A DNA stretch of 64,000 bases from JAIOSM01 sp964565415 (GTDB lineage: Bacteria; Desulfobacterota; Desulfobacteria; Desulfobacterales; Desulfobacteraceae): the NCBI GenBank assembly GCA_964565415.1, contig CAZMEX010000004.1, positions 31,223 to 95,222 on the forward strand. The letters are read 5' to 3'. Made by a program: the position numbers and the translations under genes. Under the pieces are notes generated by a model. It did not search any database. It was not told the DNA's origin and was given only the letters and a program-made list of their open reading frames with translations. The stretch's first letter is position 1. The number at the start of each line of letters is the position of its first letter. Below, in pieces: positions 52,047 through 60,981 of the stretch.

Positions 52047-54179
52047 ATGCTGGATAAAGTATTAAATGCAAAGTCTGTTGCCATAATTGGTGCTTCAAAA
52101 AATAAAACAAAACGAGGGTATCAAGCCATTAAAACTCTTCTGGCAGATGGCTTTGAAGGACAAATCTATCCTGTAAACCCCAGGGAAGAGATGATTTTAG
52201 GTCTTGATTGTTATAAAGATATTGTTGATATTGCCGAACCTGTTGACCTTGCTCTTATTACAACTCCCGCAAGAACAATCCCCGGGATTTTGGAAAAGTG
52301 CGGTGAAAAAAAAGTTGCAGGTGCTGTTATTATTGCCGGCGGTTTCCGGGAACTCGGGGGTAAAGGAAAAGCACTTGAAAACGAGGTTGTTGCTGCGGCA
52401 AAAAAAGCCAATGTCAGGCTAATAGGACCAAACACCTCGGGCATGATCAATCTTAAAACCAACATGAACCTTGTGGGTATTGAAAATGCACCCAAGGGTG
52501 ATATTGCCTTGCTGTGCCAGAGTGGGAATATGGCGCTTACCCTTATTACAGAGGCTACTATTCGTAAACATGGTGGGTTTACCTATTATATTGGAGTTGG
52601 CAATGAATCAGATATTAAATTCCATGAATACCTGAAATTTTTCAGAAATGATCCTGCTACCAAGGCAATATTAATGTATGTCGAGGGTATGAGTGAGGGA
52701 CGAAAATTCCTCCAGGAAGCCCATAAAACAAGTGAAAAAAAACCAATTATTCTTTTAAAGAGCGGCAGGTCTGCAACGGGCAAAAAATCTGCTGGTTCCC
52801 ATACAGGTTCCCTTGCAGGTATGAGTGAAGTTGCAAAAGCAGCATATGAGAGAACCGGTATAATTGTTATTGAAAATTCAGATGAACTCTTTCCTGTGGC
52901 TGAGACCCTTGCAAGCCAGCCTGCCATAAAAAATAATTCCATTGCCATACTTGCTGATGGAGGAGGACATGCAACAATTGGAGCAGATCTTCTATCTGAT
53001 TATGGCATTGATCTGCCGGAACTATCAGACAAAACAAAAAAGGAATTAAAAAAAATTCTGCCTGAAGCTGCTTCTGTTGTCAACCCTGTTGATGTTGCGG
53101 GTGGGACAGATTCAGACCCGGAACTTTTTGCTGATTGTGCCAGGATCATATTAAAAGATTCCAATGTTGGGGGATTGCTTATAGTCGGTCTTTTTGGTGG
53201 ATATGGCATAAGGTTTGAAAAAAGCCTTGTCATTGGGGAAGAGGCAGCAGCCCACAGGTTTGGAAAAATGGTAAAAAAGAGGAGTAAGCCCATTGTTGTT
53301 CATTCCCTTTACAGCTCCTATGAATCCCATGCCCTTGACCTCCTTCGCCATTATGACATTCCAGTCCATGACTCACTTGATATCTCATGTAAATGTGTTG
53401 CATCCCTCTGTAAATATGGCAAATACCTTAAATCCTATCATGCCCAGGCCAATTTTGTTTTTAACTGGCGGGCAAAAGCTAAGTTAAGGGGGCAGAAAAT
53501 CATTGAAACAGCTCAAAAAGACGGCAGGTGTTCACTTTTAGAGCATGAAGCAAAACAGTTGATCAAGCTTCATGGTGCACCTACCTTTCCGGGGAGATTG
53601 GCTGAAAATGACGATCAGGCATGGGAAATCGCCCGGACTTTTAAAGAGAATGTTGTCTTGAAAATTGTCTCACCTGACATCCTTCATAAAAGTGATGCAG
53701 GCGGTGTCAAGCTGAACCTTGTTTCTGAAAACGATGTAAAAACCGGATTTAAACAAATTATTAAAAATGCAGAAAAGTATAACCCATCCGCAGATATCCG
53801 AGGTGTTCTTGTAGCCCCCATGGCACAAAAGGGCCTTGAAATTATTCTTGGAACCAAAATTGATGAACAGTTTGGTCCTGTTATAATGTACGGACTTGGC
53901 GGTATAATGGTTGAAATAATGAAGGATGTTACATTCTGGGTGCTGCCTGTCTCTTCTACTTCATGCAGAAAGATGATAGAAGACACCCGGTCTTCTGTGA
54001 TTTTAAGTGGTGTAAGGGGTGAGAAATGTTATGATAAAAAAGCTTTAAAGAAACTCATATCCCTTTGCTCTGAGTTGATTGAATCCTATCCTGAGATTGA
54101 AGAGATGGACTTGAACCCTGTTATTCTTTATGAAAATGGTCTTGATGTTGTGGATGCAAGAATCATATTAAAAAATTGA
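52047..54179 (+). CDS. ADP-forming acyl-CoA synthetase (NDP-forming)
   Basis: This 710-residue single-chain enzyme of the acetate-CoA ligase (ADP-forming) superfamily converts a carboxylate plus CoA and ATP to an acyl-CoA, or the reverse. Order of domains: CoA-binding Rossmann domain (about 1-130, IIGASKNKTKRGY), succinyl-CoA-ligase-like domains (about 150-460, with the likely phosphohistidine in GSHTGSLAG), and an ATP-grasp domain (about 490-710, KIVSPDILHKSDAGGVKL, MDLNPVILY). The carboxylate may be what the TRAP transporter downstream imports. Confidence 0.93.
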   Translation: MLDKVLNAKSVAIIGASKNKTKRGYQAIKTLLADGFEGQIYPVNPREEMILGLDCYKDIVDIAEPVDLALITTPARTIPGILEKCGEKKVAGAVIIAGGFRELGGKGKALENEVVAAAKKANVRLIGPNTSGMINLKTNMNLVGIENAPKGDIALLCQSGNMALTLITEATIRKHGGFTYYIGVGNESDIKFHEYLKFFRNDPATKAILMYVEGMSEGRKFLQEAHKTSEKKPIILLKSGRSATGKKSAGSHTGSLAGMSEVAKAAYERTGIIVIENSDELFPVAETLASQPAIKNNSIAILADGGGHATIGADLLSDYGIDLPELSDKTKKELKKILPEAASVVNPVDVAGGTDSDPELFADCARIILKDSNVGGLLIVGLFGGYGIRFEKSLVIGEEAAAHRFGKMVKKRSKPIVVHSLYSSYESHALDLLRHYDIPVHDSLDISCKCVASLCKYGKYLKSYHAQANFVFNWRAKAKLRGQKIIETAQKDGRCSLLEHEAKQLIKLHGAPTFPGRLAENDDQAWEIARTFKENVVLKIVSPDILHKSDAGGVKLNLVSENDVKTGFKQIIKNAEKYNPSADIRGVLVAPMAQKGLEIILGTKIDEQFGPVIMYGLGGIMVEIMKDVTFWVLPVSSTSCRKMIEDTRSSVILSGVRGEKCYDKKALKKLISLCSELIESYPEIEEMDLNPVILYENGLDVVDARIILKN

Positions 54180-54289
54180 TGATATGATCAAGGATTGATG
54201 ATATGATCAATTTATCTCTTGTGCTTCTATATGTAGACCATCTGTCTGATTTTTTTATTTTTTTAGCTGTATATTGATTATATCATCAA
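54176..54289. promoter_or_regulatory. Three TTGAT-N6-ATCAA inverted repeats, candidate activator sites
   Basis: Copies lie at 54176-54191, 54195-54210 and 54274-54289. The first two are parts of a 17-bp direct repeat with 19-bp period. The first overlaps the stop codon of the acyl-CoA synthetase. They sit 53-166 bp upstream of a consensus sigma-54 promoter, the usual place for enhancer-binding activators. Confidence 0.6.
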
Positions 54290-54341
54290 ATGTCAACAAT
54301 GTTAAAACTCCGGTATACAGGCTATATATAATAATAGTGTC

Positions 54342-54357
54342 TGGCATAAAGCTTGCT
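54342..54357 (+). promoter_or_regulatory. Candidate sigma-54 promoter of TRAP transporter operon
   Basis: TGGCAT-AAAGC-TTGCT fits the -24/-12 consensus fully, with GG and GC 10 bp apart. Transcription would begin near 54368, about 53 bases before the ATG at 54421. Confidence 0.68.
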
Positions 54358-54420
54358 ATTTACTATTACAGTACTGTAGTAATTCAATAAAGTTGTCTAA
54401 CTATTTTAATGGAGGTTCAA

Positions 54421-55398
54421 ATGAAAAAATTATTTGCTTTAACTGTTTCAGTACTTTTTACACTTGTTCTTTTTATGGGCACTGCCCCGGTCCAGGCTGG
54501 TGATCAGACCTTTGTCACCATTGGTACAGGTGGGGTGACAGGTGTTTACTATCCAACTGGCGGAGCCATTGCACGCCTGGTTAACAAGGGAAGAAAAGTT
54601 CATCACATTCGATGTTCAGTAGAGAGTACTGGTGGTTCAGTCTACAACTTAAATGCCATCGCAGCAGGCGAACTTGACATGGGTGTTGCCCAGTCTGACT
54701 GGCAGTATCATGCGTATCACGGCACCAGCAAATTTGCTAAAAAAGGACCTAACAAAAATTTAAGAGCTGTTTTCAGTGTTCATCCAGAGCCCTTTACTGT
54801 TGTTGCACGTAAAGATTCAGGGATTAAAAACTTTTCTGATCTTAAGGGTAAAAGAGTTAATATTGGTAATCCGGGTTCTGGTCAGCGCGGAACAATGGAA
54901 GTTGTCATGAAAGCTTTGGGCTGGACAAAAGATGATTTTAAACTTGCTTCAGAACTCAAATCTTCAGAGCAGTCAAAAGCATTATGTGATAATAAAATTG
55001 ATGCCATGGTATTTACTGTTGGGCATCCTTCAGGATCCATTAAAGAAGCTGCAACTACCTGTGACTCGGTTATTGTAAATGTAACAGGACCTGCCATTGA
55101 TAAACTTGTTAAAGAAAATGATTATTACAGAATGGCTGTCATCCCCGGTGGCATGTATCGCGGAACAGATTCTGATACAATTACCTTTGGTGTAGGAGCA
55201 ACTTTTGTAAGCTCAACCAACACATCTGAAGATGTTATTTATAATGTTGTAAAAGCAGTTTTTGAAAATTTTGATCAATTTAAAAAACTTCATCCTGCCT
55301 TTGCAAATCTTAAAAAAGAAGAGATGATTAAAGACGGTCTCTCTGCACCGCTCCACGATGGCGCAAAAAAATACTACAAAGAAGCAGGTTTGTTATAA
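54421..55398 (+). CDS. TAXI-family TRAP transporter solute-binding protein
   Basis: This periplasmic binding protein captures the substrate for the TRAP permease. The 325-residue protein has a signal peptide (about 1-27, ending VQA) and TAXI features: FVTIGTGGVTGVYYPTGGAIA, GELDMGVAQSDWQ and NIGNPGSGQRGTME. I chose the ATG at 54421, whose GGAGG (54411-54415) is five bases upstream, rather than an in-frame ATG at 54409 that overlaps that site. TAXI systems import dicarboxylates, amino acids or similar acids. Confidence 0.93.
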   Translation: MKKLFALTVSVLFTLVLFMGTAPVQAGDQTFVTIGTGGVTGVYYPTGGAIARLVNKGRKVHHIRCSVESTGGSVYNLNAIAAGELDMGVAQSDWQYHAYHGTSKFAKKGPNKNLRAVFSVHPEPFTVVARKDSGIKNFSDLKGKRVNIGNPGSGQRGTMEVVMKALGWTKDDFKLASELKSSEQSKALCDNKIDAMVFTVGHPSGSIKEAATTCDSVIVNVTGPAIDKLVKENDYYRMAVIPGGMYRGTDSDTITFGVGATFVSSTNTSEDVIYNVVKAVFENFDQFKKLHPAFANLKKEEMIKDGLSAPLHDGAKKYYKEAGLL

Positions 55399-55420
55399 GA
55401 AAAACCTGATTTAAAAATTT

Positions 55421-55452
55421 AAAGTGTGTGGTTTGTTTATACCACATACTTT
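55421..55452 (+). terminator. Intercistronic hairpin between binding-protein and permease genes
   Basis: A 12-bp stem (55421-55432 with 55441-55452, one G-T pair) has an 8-base loop. Such hairpins after binding-protein genes often protect the 5' transcript and reduce read-through, giving more binding protein than permease. Confidence 0.6.
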
Positions 55453-55494
55453 ATCCAAAGTTTTTGAAAATCATTTTTTGGAGGAGACGTCAAG

Positions 55495-58071
55495 ATGACC
55501 CAAGCTGATAATGCTGCAGCCGATCAGGATAAACTGCAGGAGATGATTGCCGAAGCCGACACCGGAGCACGAAATCCTGTCGGTGCCTTTCCTAAAAAGG
55601 TTTTATTTTTTATCCCTCTTTTATGGACTGTTTTTCAATTATGGTATGCCTCTCCCCTGCCATTTATTTTTAATATCCTTGTATTCAATTCCACGGAAGC
55701 AAGGGCTATTCATCTTGCGTTTGCAATGTTCCTGGCATATACTGCCTATCCAACATTTAAATCTTCTCCCCGGGATTATATTCCTATTCAGGACTGGTGT
55801 CTGGCATTAGTTGCAGCTTTTTGTGCAGCCTATCTATTTATTTTTTATGCTGGTTTGTCAGAACGTCCAGGTGACCCTATAGTTCTTGATCTTGTTGTTG
55901 CTGTAATAGGTCTTGTTTTGCTGCTGGAAGCAACAAGAAGAGCTCTTGGACCGCCTTTGATGGTTGTAGCATCAGTATTTATTTTTTATACTTTTGCAGG
56001 GCCCTGGATGCCCGATGTGATTGCCCACAAAGGGGCAAGCCTTGTAAAAGGTATGACCCACTACTGGCTGACCACAGAGGGTGTTTATGGTGTGGCAATT
56101 GGTGTCTCTACAGGTATGGTATTCATGTTTGTTTTGTTTGGATCTCTGCTTGAGTCGGCAGGTGCTGGAAATTATTTTATCAGGACTGCATTTGCAGGTC
56201 TTGGTCATTTAAAAGGCGGGCCTGCCAAGGCAGCTGTTGTCTCCTCCGGTTTAACAGGTCTTGTATCAGGATCTTCAATTGCCAATGTGGTTACCACAGG
56301 GACCTTTACCATACCATTAATGAAAAAAGTCGGATTCTCAGCGGAAAAGGCGGGTGCTGTTGAAGTTGCAGCATCTACAAATGGTCAGCTTACCCCGCCG
56401 GTCATGGGTGCTGCTGCTTTTTTAATGGTGGAATATGTGGGCATCTCCTATGTTGAAGTTATAAAACATGCATTTTTGCCGGCTATTATTTCCTATATTG
56501 CACTGGTTTATATTGTCCATCTTGAATCATGTAAAATGGGATTAAAAGGCATGGATCGACCGGTTACAAAGACCATTACCCAGAAAATTTTTTCTTTTAC
56601 CATGACTGTTCTTTTTATTATCATCATAGGTGGTGCGACCTATTACGGCCTTGGCTGGATAAAAATTGTTGCGGGAAAAGCAACTATTTATGTTGTTTCT
56701 GTTCTGCTGGCTGTAGCATATTATCTATTACTATGGTTTGCCTGTAGAGTGCCGGAGCTTGATACTTCCCATGAAATTGATGAGCTGCCGGACCTTATGA
56801 AAACAGCCCAGGCAGGATATTATTTTCTCTTGCCTGTTGTAGTTCTCATGTGGTGCCTGGTTGTTGAACGGCTTTCACCATCATTATCTGCCTATTGGGC
56901 AACCATGCTGCTCATTGTTATTGTACTGACCCAGCGCCCCTTAAAAGGTCTTATAAGAAAAGCCAAAGGAGATGAGTTCTCTTTTAAAAAAGGTTATGAT
57001 GAGTTTATAGACGGGTTAGTCTCAGGCGGCAGAAATATGATAGGCATTGGTGTGGCAACTGCTGCTGCAGGTATTGTCGTAGGAACAGTTACACTTACAG
57101 GCGTTGGTCTTGTCATGACAGAGTTTGTCGAGTTTATTTCCGGTGGTAATCTAATGCTGATTCTGCTTTTCACCGCGGTCATAAGCCTTATTCTTGGTAT
57201 GGGTCTTCCCACTACTGCAAATTATATTGTTGTTTCCACGCTTATGGCGCCGGTTATTGTTGATCTTGGAGCACAAAACGGTTTGATAGTACCTTTGATT
57301 GCTGTCCATTTGTTTGTATTCTATTTTGGTATTCTGGCAGATGATACACCGCCTGTGGGGTTGGCAGCTTTTGCAGCAGCCGGAATATCCGGCGGTGATC
57401 CTATACGCACGGGTATTCAAGGATTTGGATATGATATCAGAACAGCTATTCTTCCATTCTTGTTTATTTTTAACACCGAACTTCTTATAATAGGAGTTAA
57501 AACATGGCATCACCTGGTCATTGTCGTTATTTCATCAATTCTTGCCATGCTTGCATTTGCTGCAGCAACCCAGGGGTATTTCCAGGCAAAGAACCGTATC
57601 TGGGAGACCTTAGCTCTGTTTTTAATTGCATTTATACTCTTCAGACCAGGATATTTCTGGGATAAAGTTTTCCCGCCCTTTATTGATAAACCCGGCACAG
57701 AAATAGTTCAGATTATTGAAACCATGGAGCCAGGTTCCATGCTCCGCCTTAATATTAAAGGCGAGGATATGAAGGGTGTTGAATTTACAAAAGCATTGAT
57801 GCTGCCGATTGGCAGTGCTGCAACAGGTAAAGAGAGACTCAATGAAATCGGTCTTGAAACGCGCATTGAGGATGGCAAAATTCTAGTTGATAATATAGTT
57901 TTTGGAAGCAATGCTGAAAAAATGGGAATTGATTTTGATCAGGAGATCACAATGGTTAAACTTCCGGCAAAACGCTTACCAAAACAACTTATGTTTATCC
58001 CAGCACTTTTTCTCCTTGCCCTGGTTTATACCGTACAACGCAAAAGAAGGGATAAGCTTGCAACAACCTGA
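55495..58071 (+). CDS. TRAP transporter fused permease, large and small subunits
   Basis: This 858-residue membrane protein combines the small (DctQ-like, about 35-150) and large (DctM-like, about 160-690) TRAP subunits, as expected for TAXI systems. The large part shows GLVSGSSIANVVTTGTFTIP and GMGLPTTANYIV, repeated family motifs. After the last TRAP helices there is a roughly 100-residue soluble PDZ-like extension (about 740-835, DUF3394-like, with GSNAEKMGIDFDQEI) and a final membrane segment. GGAGGAG lies before the ATG. Confidence 0.93.
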   Translation: MTQADNAAADQDKLQEMIAEADTGARNPVGAFPKKVLFFIPLLWTVFQLWYASPLPFIFNILVFNSTEARAIHLAFAMFLAYTAYPTFKSSPRDYIPIQDWCLALVAAFCAAYLFIFYAGLSERPGDPIVLDLVVAVIGLVLLLEATRRALGPPLMVVASVFIFYTFAGPWMPDVIAHKGASLVKGMTHYWLTTEGVYGVAIGVSTGMVFMFVLFGSLLESAGAGNYFIRTAFAGLGHLKGGPAKAAVVSSGLTGLVSGSSIANVVTTGTFTIPLMKKVGFSAEKAGAVEVAASTNGQLTPPVMGAAAFLMVEYVGISYVEVIKHAFLPAIISYIALVYIVHLESCKMGLKGMDRPVTKTITQKIFSFTMTVLFIIIIGGATYYGLGWIKIVAGKATIYVVSVLLAVAYYLLLWFACRVPELDTSHEIDELPDLMKTAQAGYYFLLPVVVLMWCLVVERLSPSLSAYWATMLLIVIVLTQRPLKGLIRKAKGDEFSFKKGYDEFIDGLVSGGRNMIGIGVATAAAGIVVGTVTLTGVGLVMTEFVEFISGGNLMLILLFTAVISLILGMGLPTTANYIVVSTLMAPVIVDLGAQNGLIVPLIAVHLFVFYFGILADDTPPVGLAAFAAAGISGGDPIRTGIQGFGYDIRTAILPFLFIFNTELLIIGVKTWHHLVIVVISSILAMLAFAAATQGYFQAKNRIWETLALFLIAFILFRPGYFWDKVFPPFIDKPGTEIVQIIETMEPGSMLRLNIKGEDMKGVEFTKALMLPIGSAATGKERLNEIGLETRIEDGKILVDNIVFGSNAEKMGIDFDQEITMVKLPAKRLPKQLMFIPALFLLALVYTVQRKRRDKLATT

Positions 58072-58096
58072 TCATTGTCTTTTACAGGAGTAACAT

Positions 58097-58531
58097 ATGT
58101 TTAAAAAAATAGTTGTACCAATTGATGTGGATTATCCAAAAACTTCAAAAGCAGTGTATGACAATGCTGCTGATATTGCAAAATTGAGTAAAGCTGAAAT
58201 CCTTTTAGTCAGTGTTATGCCTGGATTTGGTATGCCCATAGTTGCATCTTACATAACAGATGAGATTAAACAAGAGGCTGCCAAAGAGTTCCAGGAAACT
58301 TTGAAAAAATTCACCGATACTAATTGCGGGGGCAATGTCTCTTCAAAAGTACTTATTGGCAAACACTATGAGGTGATTCTGAAAACTGCAGAAAAATGGG
58401 GGGCAGACTTGATTGTGGTTTACCATAATCATAGAAGAACCTTTAATGAAGCATTCTCCCAGACCTGTGCCCAGAAAATTGTTAAAAATGCTGATTGTTC
58501 AGTTTTAAGATTACGTAATGTATTGAGGTAA
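58097..58531 (+). CDS. Universal stress protein (UspA family)
   Basis: This 144-residue protein has the UspA fold: starts MFKKIVVPIDVDYPKTSKAVYDNA, then ILLVSVMP, VLIGKHYEVILKTAEKWGADLIVV. The usual ATP-binding G-x2-G-x9-G(S/T) loop is changed to YHNHRRTFNEAFSQTCAQKIV, so ATP binding is uncertain. It follows the permease by 25 bp. UspA genes are often linked to TRAP transporters and, in one studied case, bind the transporter. Confidence 0.88.
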   Translation: MFKKIVVPIDVDYPKTSKAVYDNAADIAKLSKAEILLVSVMPGFGMPIVASYITDEIKQEAAKEFQETLKKFTDTNCGGNVSSKVLIGKHYEVILKTAEKWGADLIVVYHNHRRTFNEAFSQTCAQKIVKNADCSVLRLRNVLR

Positions 58532-58845
58532 ACAGATTTATCACAATCTTCTGGACCTGCTGCCATGGTAAATTCATCTGATTGCAGGTCAAGTATCTCT
58601 TCTGCCTCTGAACTGAGGAGAAGGAGATTTGCAGGCGCAATTTTTATTAATACCATCCACTCTCCAGGTGAGTTAAGAACCCTTAAAGACAATTATCAAG
58701 ATAGTGTACACTTCAATGTAAAACCATCTGATGACTATTTTTCTAAATTTATATATGTTTTAAAGTTTTTTTAGTTTAGTATTTCTTTTTATACCCATTT
58801 TTTTTATAGTCATTATTAATTGTTATTTTAAAAGGGGGATCTAAA
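58532..58845. other. 314-bp region without a supported gene
   Basis: Both strands carry short open frames here, neither with a family I know. The right part (58735-58835) is very T-rich on the plus strand, and the next gene has AAAGGGGGA before its start. Nothing else is recognisable. Confidence 0.5.
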
Positions 58846-59361
58846 ATGTCAGAAAAAGAGGATAAAGAGCAGACAGAAGAGCAGGAAATTAATCTTTATA
58901 AAAAATTTGTTTCAAGATCAAAAGAGCTGTTTGAGGCTGCCCGGGATAAAACAGCTGCCACATATAATAAATCTATGGAATCTGCAAAAGAAGAGATGAT
59001 CGAAGCTGGAAAATTCAGCAGAGAGCAGGGAGAGAAACTGAAAAATTATCTTCAGCGAGACCTTTTAAACACACCGGAAAGTGTTAAAAAAATCAGTAAC
59101 ACTGTAAAAGAGACCCTTGAGCCTAAACGAGTAAGTTCAGGTGTTCAAAGCGCCTTGAGTAATATTTTTTCTGCGCTTGGCAATGCTTTTACTGAGTGGT
59201 CATCTAAAATCGAGAGTAATTTAACCTATAAAACCGGTGAATTGACAAGCCCTGGAACCCTTGTATGTAAAGAGTGTGAAGGAACAATGCGGTTTAAAAA
59301 AACAGGCAGAATTCCTCCATGTCCAAAATGTTCTAAAACTGAATTTAAAAAAACTTATTAA
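58846..59361 (+). CDS. Helical protein with C-terminal zinc ribbon (DUF1451-like)
   Basis: This 171-residue soluble protein has a charged, helical and probably coiled-coil N-terminal part (about 1-135) and a zinc ribbon at the end: LVCKECEG and IPPCPKCSKTEF, with four cysteines. The ribbon resembles DUF1451/YjgD-type proteins whose function is unknown. It lies alone, 45 bp before argG on the same strand. Confidence 0.75.
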   Translation: MSEKEDKEQTEEQEINLYKKFVSRSKELFEAARDKTAATYNKSMESAKEEMIEAGKFSREQGEKLKNYLQRDLLNTPESVKKISNTVKETLEPKRVSSGVQSALSNIFSALGNAFTEWSSKIESNLTYKTGELTSPGTLVCKECEGTMRFKKTGRIPPCPKCSKTEFKKTY

Positions 59362-59405
59362 GCTATTCATAAAAAATTAAACACAATCTATTTATAGGAG
59401 TTGTT

Positions 59406-60635
59406 ATGTCAAAAGGGAAAGTTGTTCTTGCTTACTCAGGAGGGTTAGATACTTCTGTTATATTAAAATGGCTGCTGGAGCAGGGATATGAGGTTTTTGC
59501 CTACATGGCTGATATTGGCCAGGTTGAAGATTTTAAAGAAGCAAAAGCAAAAGCATTAAAAATTGGAGCTACCAAAGTATTTATTGAAGATATGAAAAAG
59601 GAATTTGTCACTGATTATATCTTTCCTGTATATAAGGCAAATACCATTTATGAAGGAAGATATCTTTTAGGTACTGCCATTGCCCGCCCCATTATTGCAA
59701 AAAAACAGATTGAAATTGCAAAGCAGGTGGGAGCAGAGTATGTATCACATGGTGCCACAGGTAAAGGCAATGACCAGGTTAGATTTGAATTGTCATATTA
59801 CGCATTGAATCCAAAAATCAAAGTTATTGCACCCTGGAAAAACAAAAATTTTTTAGATGCATTCAAAGGGAGAACTGATCTTCTTGAGTATGCTGAAAAG
59901 TTTGATATCCCTACCAAACAGACTGCATCAAAACCCTATAGTGAAGATGATAATCTGCTGCATATTTCCCATGAAGCAGGTGTTCTTGAAGACCCGAACC
60001 ATGAATGCGATGAGAGTATTTATTCCCATACGGTTTCTCCGGAAAAAGCTCCTGACAAGCCCACAAAAATTGAACTTGAATTTAAAGACGGTATACCAGT
60101 AAGGGTCACTAACCTCGATGAAAAAATAACCAGAACAGACCCCCTTGAACTCTTTCAATACTTAAATGAACTTGGTCGAAAAAATGGCATTGGCCGTCTT
60201 GATATGGTTGAGAACCGTTTTGTGGGTATCAAATCCAGGGGTGTGTACGAAACCCCGGGCGGCACTATCCTTAATGAAGCCCATAAAGACATTGAAGGAG
60301 TTGCCATGGATAGAGAGGTTATGCGGCTTAGAGATATGCTTTCAGCTAAATTTGCAGAGCTTGTATACAATGGATTCTGGTTCAGCCCTGAGATGGATTT
60401 TCTCATGGTGGCAATTGATAAGAGCCAGGAAGTTATTGATGGTGTTGTAACCTTAAAACTCTATAAAGGAACTGCATATCCCGTTGCCAGAACAAGCCCT
60501 TCATCTTTATATGACAAGGATCTATCTTCCATGGACATGGAAGGCGGATATAATCAGGAAGATGCTGAAGGCTTTATCAGAATAAATGCCATAAGATTGA
60601 TGGCCCATCGAAATATCATTGATAGAGCCAAATAA
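59406..60635 (+). CDS. argG: Argininosuccinate synthase
   Basis: ArgG joins citrulline and aspartate in arginine synthesis, using ATP. The 409-residue protein has the N-type PP-loop AYSGGLDTSVI, SHGATGKGNDQVRFEL and the ending typical of the short type. TAGGAG lies 6 bp before the ATG. carAB in the same window supplies carbamoyl phosphate to the same pathway, but from a different operon. Confidence 0.98.
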   Translation: MSKGKVVLAYSGGLDTSVILKWLLEQGYEVFAYMADIGQVEDFKEAKAKALKIGATKVFIEDMKKEFVTDYIFPVYKANTIYEGRYLLGTAIARPIIAKKQIEIAKQVGAEYVSHGATGKGNDQVRFELSYYALNPKIKVIAPWKNKNFLDAFKGRTDLLEYAEKFDIPTKQTASKPYSEDDNLLHISHEAGVLEDPNHECDESIYSHTVSPEKAPDKPTKIELEFKDGIPVRVTNLDEKITRTDPLELFQYLNELGRKNGIGRLDMVENRFVGIKSRGVYETPGGTILNEAHKDIEGVAMDREVMRLRDMLSAKFAELVYNGFWFSPEMDFLMVAIDKSQEVIDGVVTLKLYKGTAYPVARTSPSSLYDKDLSSMDMEGGYNQEDAEGFIRINAIRLMAHRNIIDRAK

Positions 60636-60636
60636 T

Positions 60637-60981
60637 ATGAGTCATATTGCATGGAAAGATTTTCAAAATGTTGAATTGAGGGTTGGCACAATAGTAGATG
60701 TTAAAGATTTTCCTGAAGCGAGGAATCCAAGCTATATATTAAAAGTCGATTTTGGTGACAAGTTTGGAGTTAAAAAATCCAGTGCTCAAATAACTGATCT
60801 CTACACCAGAGAATCACTGATTGGCAAGCAGGTGATTGCTGTGATAAATTTCGCTCCCAAGCAGATAGGACCGATTATGTCTGAATGCCTTGTGACAGGA
60901 TTTTACAGTGATGATAATGATGGAGCAGTTGTGCTTGCAGTACCTGATAAAAAAATTGCCAATGGAGCACGCCTTGCCTGA
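60637..60981 (+). CDS. csaA: CsaA-like tRNA-binding domain protein
   Basis: This 114-residue protein is a single EMAP/tRNA-binding OB fold: WKDFQNVELRVGTIVDVKDFPEARNPSYILKVDFG, then KQVIAVINFAPKQIGP and SECLVTGF. CsaA is described as an export-related chaperone and structurally as a tRNA-binding protein. The ATG lies one base after argG's stop, and its stop overlaps the next ATG (TGATG), so all three genes are coupled. An earlier in-frame TTG inside argG is less likely. Confidence 0.9.
   Translation: MSHIAWKDFQNVELRVGTIVDVKDFPEARNPSYILKVDFGDKFGVKKSSAQITDLYTRESLIGKQVIAVINFAPKQIGPIMSECLVTGFYSDDNDGAVVLAVPDKKIANGARLA

Noticed and set aside
58429..58692. Minus-strand frame of 87 codons overlapping the 3' end of the UspA-type gene
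   Set aside because: Half of it is antisense to a well-supported gene, there is no convincing ribosome-binding site, and I know no matching family.
58565..58774. Plus-strand frame of 69 codons after the stress-protein gene
   Set aside because: Arg/Ser-rich composition without a recognisable domain or start signal; could be chance in an intergenic stretch.
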